Assembly: GCA_016713535.1 (NCBI GenBank)
Contig: JADJOY010000030.1
Location: forward strand, 62,001 to 126,000
Direction: 5' to 3'
Source: Deltaproteobacteria bacterium
GTDB taxonomy: Bacteria > JADJOY01
Length of the DNA stretch: 64,000 bases
This document shows positions 38,777 through 46,651 of the stretch, piece after piece. A program made the translations under genes and the position numbers. The notes beneath the pieces are model-generated. The model ran no database searches, was not told the DNA's origin, and saw only the letters and a program-made list of their open reading frames with translations. Position 1 is the stretch's first letter; every line of letters starts with the position of its first letter.

Positions 38777-39442
38777 TCACCAGGCAGGGGCGGAGCCGTT
38801 CGAGTGCAGGAAGCGGCCGCTGCTGGCGGGGGTGAGCTCGTCGATCCGGGCGATCAGGTTGCGCGCGGCGTCGGCGGGCTCGGGGTCGCCGTTTCCCCCG
38901 GTCATCTCGGTGCGGACGTAGCCCGGGTGCAGGATCGCGACCGCGATGCCGCGGGGCGCCAGGTCGTGGGCGAGGGACACGCCGGCGGCGTTGAGCGCGG
39001 CCTTCGACATCCGGTAGCCGTACATGCGGCCCGAGGTGGTGTCGCCCATCCAGCCCATGCGGCTGGTGACGAGGGCGACCTTGCCGCCGTCGCGGAGGAG
39101 CGGCGCAGGCGCAGCGGTGACCGCAGCGGACCGAGGGCGTTGACCTCGAACTGGCGGCGGATCGCTGGCTCGTCGAGCTGGTCGAGGCTGTCGACCGAGA
39201 GCTGGCCGGCGTTGTTGACGAGCCAGTCGAGGGGGGCGGCTTTCGAGGCGGCGAGCGAGGGCCTCGACGGAGAGGCGCCGATGCTCACGTCGACGTTCGC
39301 CTCCACGGTGGCGCCGCTCGCGGCGAGCTCGCGGCTGGGGTGCGGCAGGGGCGATGACGCGATCGCCGCGTGCGACGAGCTGGCGGGTGATCTCGAGGCC
39401 GATGCCGCGGTTGGCGCCGGTGATGAGCACGGTCGAGATCAT
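38777..39442 (-). CDS. Short-chain dehydrogenase/reductase (several frame breaks)
   Basis: About 225 residues when frames are joined. Start ATG 39440-39442. The Rossmann motif TVLITGANRGIGLEITRQLV, the NNAG motif in DWLVNNAGQLSVDSLDQLDE, and the catalytic Tyr-x-x-x-Lys in YGYRMSKAALNAAGVSLAHD are all present, with VALVTSRMGWMGD and HPGYVRTEMTGG after. These lie in three frames, so three or so single-base errors or mutations separate them. It belongs to the classical SDR group similar to YbbO/carbonyl-reductase-like proteins. Substrate unknown. Confidence 0.8.
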   Translation of the reverse strand: MISTVLITGANRGIGLEITRQLVARGDRVIAPAAPQPRARRERRHRGGERRREHRRLSVEALARRLESRPPRLARQQRRPALGRQPRPARRASDPPPVRGQRPRSAAVTAAPAPLLRDGGKVALVTSRMGWMGDTTSGRMYGYRMSKAALNAAGVSLAHDLAPRGIAVAILHPGYVRTEMTGGNGDPEPADAARNLIARIDELTPASSGRFLHSNGSAPAW

Positions 39443-39547
39443 GGTCGTTCTCCGGGAGGTTCAGGGCGGGCTGCGGCGCGCAGGGTACCTGCTCGCGTTG
39501 ACCGGGCATTCTGGCTGGGCGCAAGATCCGTCGCGAAGGAGGCCGTC

Positions 39548-40030
39548 ATGAAGAAGCCCGCCAGGAAAGCCGTGAAAGCGACCGCGAAGAAGCCCGCCGC
39601 CAAGGCCGCGAAGCGTGCCGGGAAGGCCCCCGCCCGTCGTGCCGTGGCGGCGAAGAAGCCCGCCGTGAAGCGCGCCGCGGCGACCAAGGCTGCCCCTGCC
39701 CGCAAGCCCGCGCCGAAGAAGCCGGCGCGCCCTGCGGTGGTGAGGCCCGCGGCCAAGCCGGCGCGCCCCGCGCCAGCGAGGCCGGCGGGTCCCGAACCGA
39801 TCCCCGAGGGTTTCCGCACCGTCACGCCGTACCTCTCGATCGACGGCGCGGCCAAGGCGATCGCATGTTCTGGGGGGACCTTCGGGAAGCTGCGCGATCC
39901 CTTCGGCCACGAAGTGGGAGTGTCGACCCACGTCGAGGACGTTGCGCCCGAGGAGATGGGCCGGCGGATGGAGGAGGCCATGAAGTCGATGGCGAGCGCC
40001 GGCGGCGCCGAACCGCCCGAAGCAGCCTGA
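39548..40030 (+). pseudogene. Glyoxalase/PhnB-like (VOC) protein with histone-like N-terminal extension and internal deletion
   Basis: 160 residues. Residues 1-80 are almost only Lys, Ala, Pro and Arg (KKPARKAVKATAKKPAAKAA and onward), like the tails of histone H1-like bacterial proteins. Then PEGFRTVTPYLSIDGAAKAI starts a PhnB-type VOC domain, and FGKLRDPFGHEVGVSTHVED and VAPEEMGRRMEEAM end one. The roughly 80 residues expected between them are missing; the junction lies at about 39860-39880. A real internal deletion, or a collapsed assembly, has removed the metal-binding core. If real, the product is a basic, DNA-binding-like peptide with a broken domain. Confidence 0.65.
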
Positions 40031-40059
40031 CGCGGTCGCGGCGTCGCGACCCGGACCGC

Positions 40060-40137
40060 CGCGGACGACCAGGAGGCCGTCCCTCCGAAGCGGTCGGTGG
40101 CGTTCGTAGCGCGGGGCTCGTCCCCGCCCAGCGCCTA
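40060..40137. repeat. Partial palindromic repeats between VOC and MaoC genes
   Basis: Contains a gcggacgaccaggaggccgt segment resembling the 'gcggaccgccaggaggcggt' modules of R1/R2, and a truncated copy of the 'cgtagcgcggggctcgtccc' head found in the repeat inserted at 23159-23225. Confidence 0.6.
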
Positions 40138-40213
40138 GCCGCCATTTTCGGCGATGGGCTACCCTCGCGCGTTCGCGCGCGAACGCCCCTCTTTCCGCAC
40201 AGGGACCGACCCC

Positions 40214-40675
40214 ATGGCTGGCAAGTACTTCGGGGATCTCGGAGCTCGGCGGCACCCTCAAGCACAACGTCGGGCGCACGCTGACCGAGATGGACAACGT
40301 GCTCTTCTCGAGCCTGACGCTGAACACCCAGCCGCTCCACCTCAACGAGGACTTCGCGAGCAAGACCGAGTTCAAGCGCCGCATCGTGAACGGCATCTGG
40401 ACCTCGGCGTGGCGGTCGGCGTCACGGTCTCGGACCTCACCGAGGGCACGCTCATCGCGAACCTCGGCTTCGAGACGGTCAAGCACCCGCACCCGATGTT
40501 CCACGGCGACACGCTCTACGTGGAGACCGAGATCGTCGAGAAGCGCGACTCCAAGTCGCGCGCCGACTGCGGCGTGGTGCGCTTCCGCCACATCGGCCGC
40601 AACCAGGACGGCACCGTGGTGATCGACTTCCAGCGCACCGTGCTCCTCAAGAAGCGGCCCGTCGCCCACGCCTGA
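40214..40675 (+). CDS. MaoC-like (R)-specific enoyl-CoA hydratase (two frame breaks)
   Basis: About 154 residues. Start ATG 40214 gives MAGKYFGDLG. The middle, in another frame, reads KHNVGRTLTEMDNVLFSSLT and NTQPLHLNEDFASKTEFKRR, followed by IVNG. The last part, back in the first frame, reads TVSDLTEGTLIANLGFETVK and HPHPMFHGDTLYVETEIVE. This is a hot-dog-fold hydratase of the group that acts on mesaconyl-, itaconyl- or beta-methylmalyl-CoA. Breaks lie near 40243 and 40400. The next gene is a CitE-like lyase, the classical neighbour of this hydratase type. Confidence 0.82.
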   Translation: MAGKYFGDLGARRHPQAQRRAHADRDGQRALLEPDAEHPAAPPQRGLREQDRVQAPHRERHLDLGVAVGVTVSDLTEGTLIANLGFETVKHPHPMFHGDTLYVETEIVEKRDSKSRADCGVVRFRHIGRNQDGTVVIDFQRTVLLKKRPVAHA

Positions 40676-40746
40676 GGCGAGTCGTCGCACGCCCGCCGCG
40701 ATCCCCGTTCGTGGCACGCGTCCTCGCCCGCGGAGAGCTCACCCCC

Positions 40747-41638
40747 ATGCGCCTGCGCCGATCCGTGCTCTTCATGCCGGGCGACAGCCCGCGCAAGATC
40801 GAGAAAGCCGCCGCCCTCGACGTCGACGTGGTGGTGATGGACCTCGAGGACGGCGTCGCCGCCGCGCGCAAGGAAGAGGCGCGGCGCAGCATCGTCGACG
40901 CCCTCAAGCACCTCGACTTCGGGCGCACCGAGCGCTGGGTGCGCATCAACGTGCCGACCGGCGACCTGTTCCGCGCCGACATCGAGCAGACCGCCGCCGG
41001 CCAGCCCGACGGCTACATGATCCCCAAGGTGTCGTCGGCCGAGGACGTGCGGCGGGTCGAGCGCGTGCTCGAGGCGGTCGAGGCCGAGGTCGGGGGCGGC
41101 ACGTGGCGGCCGCGCCTCATGGCGCTCGTCGAGACCGCGCGCGGGGGTGGTGAACGCGTTCGAGATCGCGCAGTCGAGCGAGCGGCTGGTGGCGCTGCTC
41201 TTCGGCGCCGAGGACTTCGCGGGCGACGTCGGCGCCGAGCGCACCGTGGAGGGCGCCGAAGTGGCGTACGCGCGCGGCGCGGTGGTGGTGGCGGCGAAGG
41301 CCGCCGGCATCGAGGCGATCGACACCCTCTGCACCGACCTCAAGAGCACCGAGGTGCTGGCGCGTGACTCGGTCGCCGCCCGTCGCATGGGCTACGACGG
41401 CAAGATGTGCATCCACCCCAAGCACGTCGACACGATCCACCGCGCGTTCGATCCCACCGCCGAGCAGATCGCCCACGCCGCCCGGCTGGTCGCCGCGTTC
41501 GAGGCCCACCAGGAGCGCGGCGCCGGCGTGTTCGACTTCGAGGGGAAGATGGTCGACATGCCGATGGTGCGCGCCGCCGGGAAGGTGCTGGCACGGGCGC
41601 GCGCCGCGAACCTGGTGACGCCGCCGTTCGAGGCGTGA
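40747..41638 (+). CDS. CitE/HpcH-family CoA ester lyase (one frame break at about 41143)
   Basis: About 296 residues; ATG 40747 follows GGAGAG. Core motifs: RRSVLFMPGDSPRKIEKAA, VVMDLEDGVAAARKEEARRS, DGYMIPKVSSAEDVRRVE, then MALVETARG, and after the break VVNAFEIAQSSERLVALLFG and AEDFAGDVGAERT, DGKMCIHPKHVDTIHRAF. The metal and CoA-ester residues of the CitE barrel (Glu in VETARG, Asp in AEDFAGD) are present. The break falls in a run of five G where four restore the frame, so it is probably a sequencing error. Together with the MaoC-like hydratase it could act on malyl-, methylmalyl- or citramalyl-CoA. Confidence 0.87.
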
Positions 41639-41659
41639 GCGCCAGCCGATCCGTTTCAC

Positions 41660-41695
41660 CGTAGGGGCGGGGCCTGCCCCGCCCGCCCCATCCCG
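41660..41695. repeat. GC-rich hairpin upstream of the GTPase-like gene
   Basis: gtaggggcggggcctgcccc followed by gcccgcccc forms an inverted repeat beginning with the same 'gtaggggcgg' head as modules in the 27-29 kb array. It sits 22 bases after the citE-like stop and may end its transcript. Confidence 0.6.
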
Positions 41696-41742
41696 GCGCG
41701 AGGCCCCGCGGCCGCGCTCGTTCCGGATCGAGGACCTCTCGC

Positions 41743-42777
41743 ATGGATCCGTTGCTCGCGTTCCTCCAGAAGTGGCTGGCGCAGAAGATCCAGCGCTACG
41801 GCGTCGAGCGTGGTGCCATCTCGATCGAGGAGTCGATCGACCAGCTCCTCGCCGACCCCGCGAAGCAGGGCTGCACGGTGAAGCTTGGCGACGCCGAGAA
41901 GGCGCTCCTCGCCGCGCTCAAGGAAGTGAACCGCGCCAAGAAGCCGTTCCTGAACCTGTTCGGCCGGCAGGACCGCGGCATCGCCGTGCTCGGCCCCTCG
42001 GGAGCGGGGAAGACCGTGATCGCCGACCGGCTGCGCGACGCGACCTCGCTGCGCGTCGACCGCGCGGTGCGGTGGTCGCCGCGCGAGCGCCCACGCTCCT
42101 CGATCCACCTCGAGAAGACCCGCACCGTGGCGCGCGGCAAGATCCTGCCCGTGCTCACCGTGCCCGGCACGCAGATCCAGAGCCGCGACGGCTGGGACCG
42201 CCTGGCGCAGACGTTCCTCGACTCGCCGCCGCAGGTGGTGGTGGTGACGGTCGCGGGCGGCTTCCTCGCCACCGCCGACCGCGACCTCGAAGGCACCTTC
42301 CGCCGCCCCAACTCGAGCAAGGTGCTGGCCAACCTCGAGGAGTACCTGCGGGCGTGCCGCGCCGAGGAGGCGCGCCACGTCAACGAGTTCATGGACTTCG
42401 TGAAGGCGCGCCGCAAGGTGGCGCTCGGCCGCGAGAGCATCGGCGACGAGGACGTGCTGACCACCCGCATCCGCGCCTTCGTCACGGTGGTGAACAAGCG
42501 CGACCTGTGGGGCATCGATCCCAAGGGTCGCCTCGCCGAGACCTACCGCGATCCGTTCTCCGACTACGGCAAGGCGATCAACCGCATGCGCGGTACCTGG
42601 GGGCCGGGCGACGGCAGCACCCACGACGTGCTGCCGATGTTCACCTTCGGCGGCGGCTTCCACCCCTACGCCGAGGCGCGCGGGCTGATGCTCACCGAAG
42701 CGCACGCGGCGGCCGACACGCTGCTCCTCAAGGCGCTGCTCCTGTATCGGTTCGCCGGGGCGAGCGGCGGCGCGTGA
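41743..42777 (+). CDS. P-loop GTPase-like protein of unknown role
   Basis: 344 residues, ATG 41743. A helical N-terminal region (1-70) is followed by RGIAVLGPSGAGKTVIADRL with a Walker A GPSGAGKT. A G4-like NKRDLWGID lies near residue 250. The DxxG switch is not clear; VLTVPGTQIQSRDGWDRLAQ occupies its place. The pattern fits a small GTPase-like domain similar to those in proteins annotated only as 'GTPase domain-containing'. There is no signal peptide. Closest function is unknown; a role in gliding or polarity (as for MglA) is not supported by sequence. Confidence 0.65.
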   Translation: MDPLLAFLQKWLAQKIQRYGVERGAISIEESIDQLLADPAKQGCTVKLGDAEKALLAALKEVNRAKKPFLNLFGRQDRGIAVLGPSGAGKTVIADRLRDATSLRVDRAVRWSPRERPRSSIHLEKTRTVARGKILPVLTVPGTQIQSRDGWDRLAQTFLDSPPQVVVVTVAGGFLATADRDLEGTFRRPNSSKVLANLEEYLRACRAEEARHVNEFMDFVKARRKVALGRESIGDEDVLTTRIRAFVTVVNKRDLWGIDPKGRLAETYRDPFSDYGKAINRMRGTWGPGDGSTHDVLPMFTFGGGFHPYAEARGLMLTEAHAAADTLLLKALLLYRFAGASGGA

Positions 42778-42821
42778 GCCGCGGCGCGTGGCTGTGAGCG
42801 ATCCGCGACGACCGAGGCGTT

Positions 42822-42890
42822 CGCGGGGGGCCGGAGCCCTCCGCGCTACGAAAACCTCCGGAGGGACGGGAGGGCCATCCGCCGTCGCCG
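42822..42890. repeat. Three-hairpin intergenic repeat, diverged copy
   Basis: Shares cggagccctccgcgctacga and the distal gacgggagggccatccgccgtc hairpin with 2091-2158, but several stem bases have changed. It ends six bases before the preferred GTG of the GNAT gene, so it would form part of that gene's leader. Confidence 0.7.
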
Positions 42891-42895
42891 GATCG

Positions 42896-43813
42896 GTGGC
42901 GCGGGTCCGCCTGCGGCGGGCGCGGCCGTCCGATCTGGCGGGGTGTGCCGCGGTCTTCGCCGAGTCGTCCGCCGACCTGGCGCGGCGTCAGGGGCAGATA
43001 CCCGCGCCGCCCGACCCGCGCGTCATCGCACTCAGGCTCGGCCACCTCCTCGGCACCGATCCCGCCGGCTTCCACGTCGCGGTGCGCGGCCCGCGCGTGG
43101 TGGCGTTCGCCAGCACGATCCTGCGCGAGCGCGTCCACTTCCTGTCGATGGCGTGGGCGCTGCCCGAGGTCCAGAGCGGCGGCCTCGGGCGCGCGCTGGT
43201 GGGGCGGGCCTTCGAGCAGCCGGGGGCACCCGCCGGCGCCGCGCGCTGCGTGTACGCGTCCCTCGACCTGCGTGCGCAGCGGCTCTACCTCGACCTCGGC
43301 ATGGTGCCGCGCACGCTGATCTACGTGCTCGGCGGCGCGCCACACCGCCTGCCGCCCGCGCCCGCCGAGCGGCTCGAGCTGGTGCCGCTCGGCGCGCCCG
43401 GCCACCCATCTCGCGAGGCGCTCGCCTGCGCCGCGGCCTTCGACCGCACGGTGCGTGGCTGCCGTCGCGACGCCGATCACCGCTTCGAGCTCGCACAGCC
43501 CGGCGCTCGGCTCTTCGCGGCGCGCCACCGGGGTCGCCGGGTGGGCTACGTGTCGATGGACGGAGCCGGCAGCATCGGCCCGGGCGCGGTGACGAACGAG
43601 CGCTTCGCCGCGCCGCTCGCGTGGGCCGCCCTCGCGAAGGCGCGAGAGGCCGGGATCGAGCGCGTGCGGATGCGGATCCCGGGGCTCAACGGCGCCGCGC
43701 TGAGCGTGGCGTTCGCGGCCGGTCTCGGCGTGCAGCTCATCGGCGCCTGGATGTCCGACCGCCCGGTCGGGAGGCTCGAGGGCTACCTCGGCACGTTCGG
43801 CGATCTCTTCTGA
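42896..43813 (+). CDS. GNAT-family acetyltransferase (tandem domains)
   Basis: 305 residues from GTG 42896. A longer in-frame start at 42788 would translate the upstream repeat and is rejected. The first GNAT domain (VRLRRARPSDLAGCAAVFAE; FLSMAWALPEVQSGGLGRAL with the Q/R-x-x-G-x-G/A acetyl-CoA loop) spans about 1-140. A second, degenerate GNAT fold (RLELVPLGAPGHPSREALAC to LIGAWMSDRPVGRLEG) follows. The substrate cannot be inferred. Confidence 0.82.
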   Translation: MARVRLRRARPSDLAGCAAVFAESSADLARRQGQIPAPPDPRVIALRLGHLLGTDPAGFHVAVRGPRVVAFASTILRERVHFLSMAWALPEVQSGGLGRALVGRAFEQPGAPAGAARCVYASLDLRAQRLYLDLGMVPRTLIYVLGGAPHRLPPAPAERLELVPLGAPGHPSREALACAAAFDRTVRGCRRDADHRFELAQPGARLFAARHRGRRVGYVSMDGAGSIGPGAVTNERFAAPLAWAALAKAREAGIERVRMRIPGLNGAALSVAFAAGLGVQLIGAWMSDRPVGRLEGYLGTFGDLF

Positions 43814-43914
43814 AGCTCGGGCCGGGCCGCGCCGGCGCCGCGGCTTCGGTCGGCGCTTGTGACGTTCGAGGGATCCGAGGGCTACGCTGCGCCCGTCGGG
43901 GTGTGGAGACACGA

Positions 43915-44942
43915 ATGAAGCGACGAACGTGGGCGGTGGTGGCAGGGCTCCTCGGGCTCGTGCTCGGGTGCGGCGGCGGCAGCGGCGGTGGCAACGACGG
44001 CGGCGGCATCGGCGATCCATCGGCGCGGGTCGCCGAGGTCGAATACGTCGACGGCAAGCCGGCGCTCTTCGTCCAGGACGGCAACGGCGCCAACCGCCAG
44101 CGCATCCACTTCACCGGCGCCACCGACTCCATCCCCGGCAACGGCGCCGACCTGGTCGTGGCGGACGACGAGATCCTGGCGCTCGGCCCGCTGCGCTGGA
44201 GCCCCGACGCGCGCCGCCTCGCGGTGGTCGTGACGCTCGCCTTCGAGCAGTCCGAGATCGTGGTGGTGAACGCCGACGGCTCGAACGCGACGGTGGCGAG
44301 CGTCAACACCCCGCTCGTGCTGGGCCGTCCCGACTGGTCGCCGGACGGCACGCGCCTCGTCTACGGCATGAGCACGCTGCCGGTGGCCGGCGGCGTCGAC
44401 GCGTTCCAGACCGAGCTCGCCACGTCCACCGTCACGCGCCTCACCGAGGGCGCCAACGTGGGTGGCCCCGGCGGCGAGCGCGCTACGCGAGCGATGGCCA
44501 GTCGGTGCTGTGGTCGAAGGCGAGCGCGGGCGGTGACGATCCCTGCGCCGATCCCAAGAGCAGCGTGAAGCGGCTCGCCCTCGGCACCGGCGTCGTGACC
44601 GACGTCGCGACCGCGGTGCAGGGCGAGGTCCAGGGCGTGGTCCGCGACGGCACGCGGGCGCTGGTGGCGCGGAACGAGTCGCTCGACGCGGGCGGGCGCA
44701 CGGTGCGGGCGCTGGTCTCGGTGCCGCTCGACGGGCGCGGCAGCGAGATCGAGCTCGCCAACGGCGTCCTCCAGTACGCGGTGGTGATGGAGGGCGACGC
44801 GCGCGCGCTGACGGTGATCGACGTCTCCACCGATCCGAGCACGCCCAAGGTCGCGTACGTGACGCTGCCGGTGACCGGCGAGGCGGGTCAGCCCGGCGCG
44901 CTCGGGAACCAGACCGTCGCGGCGGACGTGTATCGTCGCTGA
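43915..44942 (+). CDS. TolB-like beta-propeller lipoprotein (one frame break near 44480)
   Basis: About 342 residues. ATG 43915 after GTGGAGACACGA. The signal peptide ends in LVLGC (Cys19) with a GGGSGGGNDGGG linker. The repeats LGPLRWSPDARRLAVVVTLA, LGRPDWSPDGTRLVYGMS and, after a frame change, RYASDGQSVLWSKA are blades of a WD40-like/PD40 propeller. One base missing in GAGCG-CGCTACGCG explains the shift. It is probably a periplasmic binding or scaffold protein. The TPR protein gene begins 20 bases later. Confidence 0.82.
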
Positions 44943-44962
44943 AGAAGCGGGGTCGCGGGGCG

Positions 44963-46525
44963 ATGACGAAGGGGCGCGCCGGCGGCGAGGACGACAGCGA
45001 CGTCGTCGACGCCGAGTTCGTCGAGGTGGTGGTCGCGCCGGCGCCGCGCCATTCGACCGACGACCTGGTGCGCGATCGGCCGCCGCGCCCCTCCCGGCCG
45101 CCGTCCGCGCCGCGCCGCGGGCGGCGCTCCATCGGTGGCTACGGCGCGGTCGCCATCGTCGCCACGGTGCTGATGGGCGCCGTGGTGGCCACGATCCACC
45201 ACGCGCGCACCGCGGGGCGCGCCGCGGTCGAGCGCGGCCGCCTGCTCGCCTTCTACGAGTCCCTCATGCCGGAGGCGGGTCCGAGCGCGATCGCGCCCGA
45301 CTTCGTGCCGCGCGGCCAGGTCGAGAGCGGCGGGCTGCGCTCGGTGAGCCTCCTCGACGCGGCGAGCGCGCGGGTGAAGGCCGAGCTCGGCGACGATCCT
45401 GCGCTCGAGTCGCACGCCCGGCTCGTGCTCGGTAGTGCCTATCGAGTGCTCGGCCTCGGCGATCCGGCGCGCCGCGAGCTCGGCCGCGCGCTCGAGCTGA
45501 GCCGCGCCCACGACGGCGCCGAGTCGCGCGCCTACGCGCGCCGCGCCACCGCGCTCGCGGCGGCCGAGGCCACGGGCGGCGACGTGCGGGTCGCCGAGCG
45601 CCTGCTGCGCGAGGCGCTCGCGATCCTCGAGAAGGGCAGCGTGAAGGACGAAGCGCGCTGGCTCGCGACCGCGGAGCTCGGCAGCACGCGCTACCGCCGC
45701 GGCGACCTCGACGGCGCCGACCACGAGCTGGCCGCGGCGCTCGAGGGCCTGCGCGCCCACGTCGACGTGAAGCACGCCGCGCTCGCGGTGATCCTCGCCA
45801 ACCTCGGCGTGATCGCCGACGTGCGCGGTGACCTCGGTGCCGCCACGACCGATTTCCAGCACGGCCTCGACGTCCTCGCCGCCGGCCCCACGGGCGCGAA
45901 TCCGGAGGCCGCGTGGATGGCCACTCGTCTCGCGGCGCTGTGGCTCGTGAAGGGGCGGGACGCGGAGGCGCAGGCGCTGCTCGAGACGGCCATGGACACG
46001 TGGGGCCGCACGGTCGGCGGAGATCACCCGAGCACGATCGTCACGCGCGCGCGGCTGGCGCAGGCGCTCGCGCGGCAGCACGACGCGGCGCGCGGCGAGC
46101 CGATCGCGCGCGAGGGACTGGCGCTCGCGACGCAAAGCGCGCCCCGAGGGCCACGACGATCGCGCGCTGGCCCAGACGGCACTCGGCGAGGTGCTGATCG
46201 AGCTCGGCCGCGCGAGCGAGGCGGAGGCGCTCTTGCGCACGGCGCTCGCGAGCCGCCGCTACGCGGCGCCCGACGGCAGCGCGGCGGCGGCGGAGACCGC
46301 GGGGCTGCTGGTCGACTGCCTGATCGCCGCGAACCGCATCGCCGAGGCCGAGCCGATCGCGGTCGAGGCGGTGCGTGAGGTCGAGACGCACCAGGGCGCG
46401 GCGAGCCCGCGCACCCGCCGCGCGATCTCGCGTCTCGCCGAGCTCTACGAGCGCACCAACCGCCACGCGGAGGCGGCCGAGCTGCTCGGCCGCCTCGACC
46501 TGAAGCCGCCCCGGGCGAGCCGTAG
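44963..46525 (+). CDS. Membrane-anchored TPR protein (one frame break near 46143)
   Basis: About 520 residues. An acidic cytoplasmic N terminus (GGEDDSDVVDAEFVEVVVAP) and a Pro/Arg stretch precede one transmembrane helix, GAVAIVATVLMGAVVATIHH. Tetratricopeptide repeats then fill the rest (LVLGSAYRVLGLGDPARREL, LGVIADVRGDLGAATTDFQH, LAALWLVKGRDAEAQALLET, GLLVDCLIAANRIAEAEPIA). The layout is that of the C-terminal half of myxobacterial Ser/Thr kinases, but no kinase domain is attached. A run of four C at 46141-46145 where three restore SAPEGHDDRALAQTALGEVL is the likely error. The end is taken at the TAG 46523-46525, which requires one more small correction, so it is uncertain. Confidence 0.75.
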
Positions 46526-46552
46526 GCGCGGCGACGGATGCCATCGCGGTGC

Positions 46553-46592
46553 CGGCTGGAGGGCGGTCGCTTCGTCGACCGCCCCAGGACGA
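46553..46592. repeat. 'ctggaggg' hairpin upstream of the GH92 gene
   Basis: ctggagggcggtcgcttcgt followed by cgaccgcccc: a stem with a TTCG-containing loop. The same design with compensating base changes occurs at 11225-11262 and 32335-32370, which indicates selection or copying of the hairpin shape. Confidence 0.6.
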
Positions 46593-46651
46593 TCCGCCCG
46601 GAGCGCGTCCGCTCCGTCGGACGCCAGCGTTCCCCGTGCTATCACGGGGCG

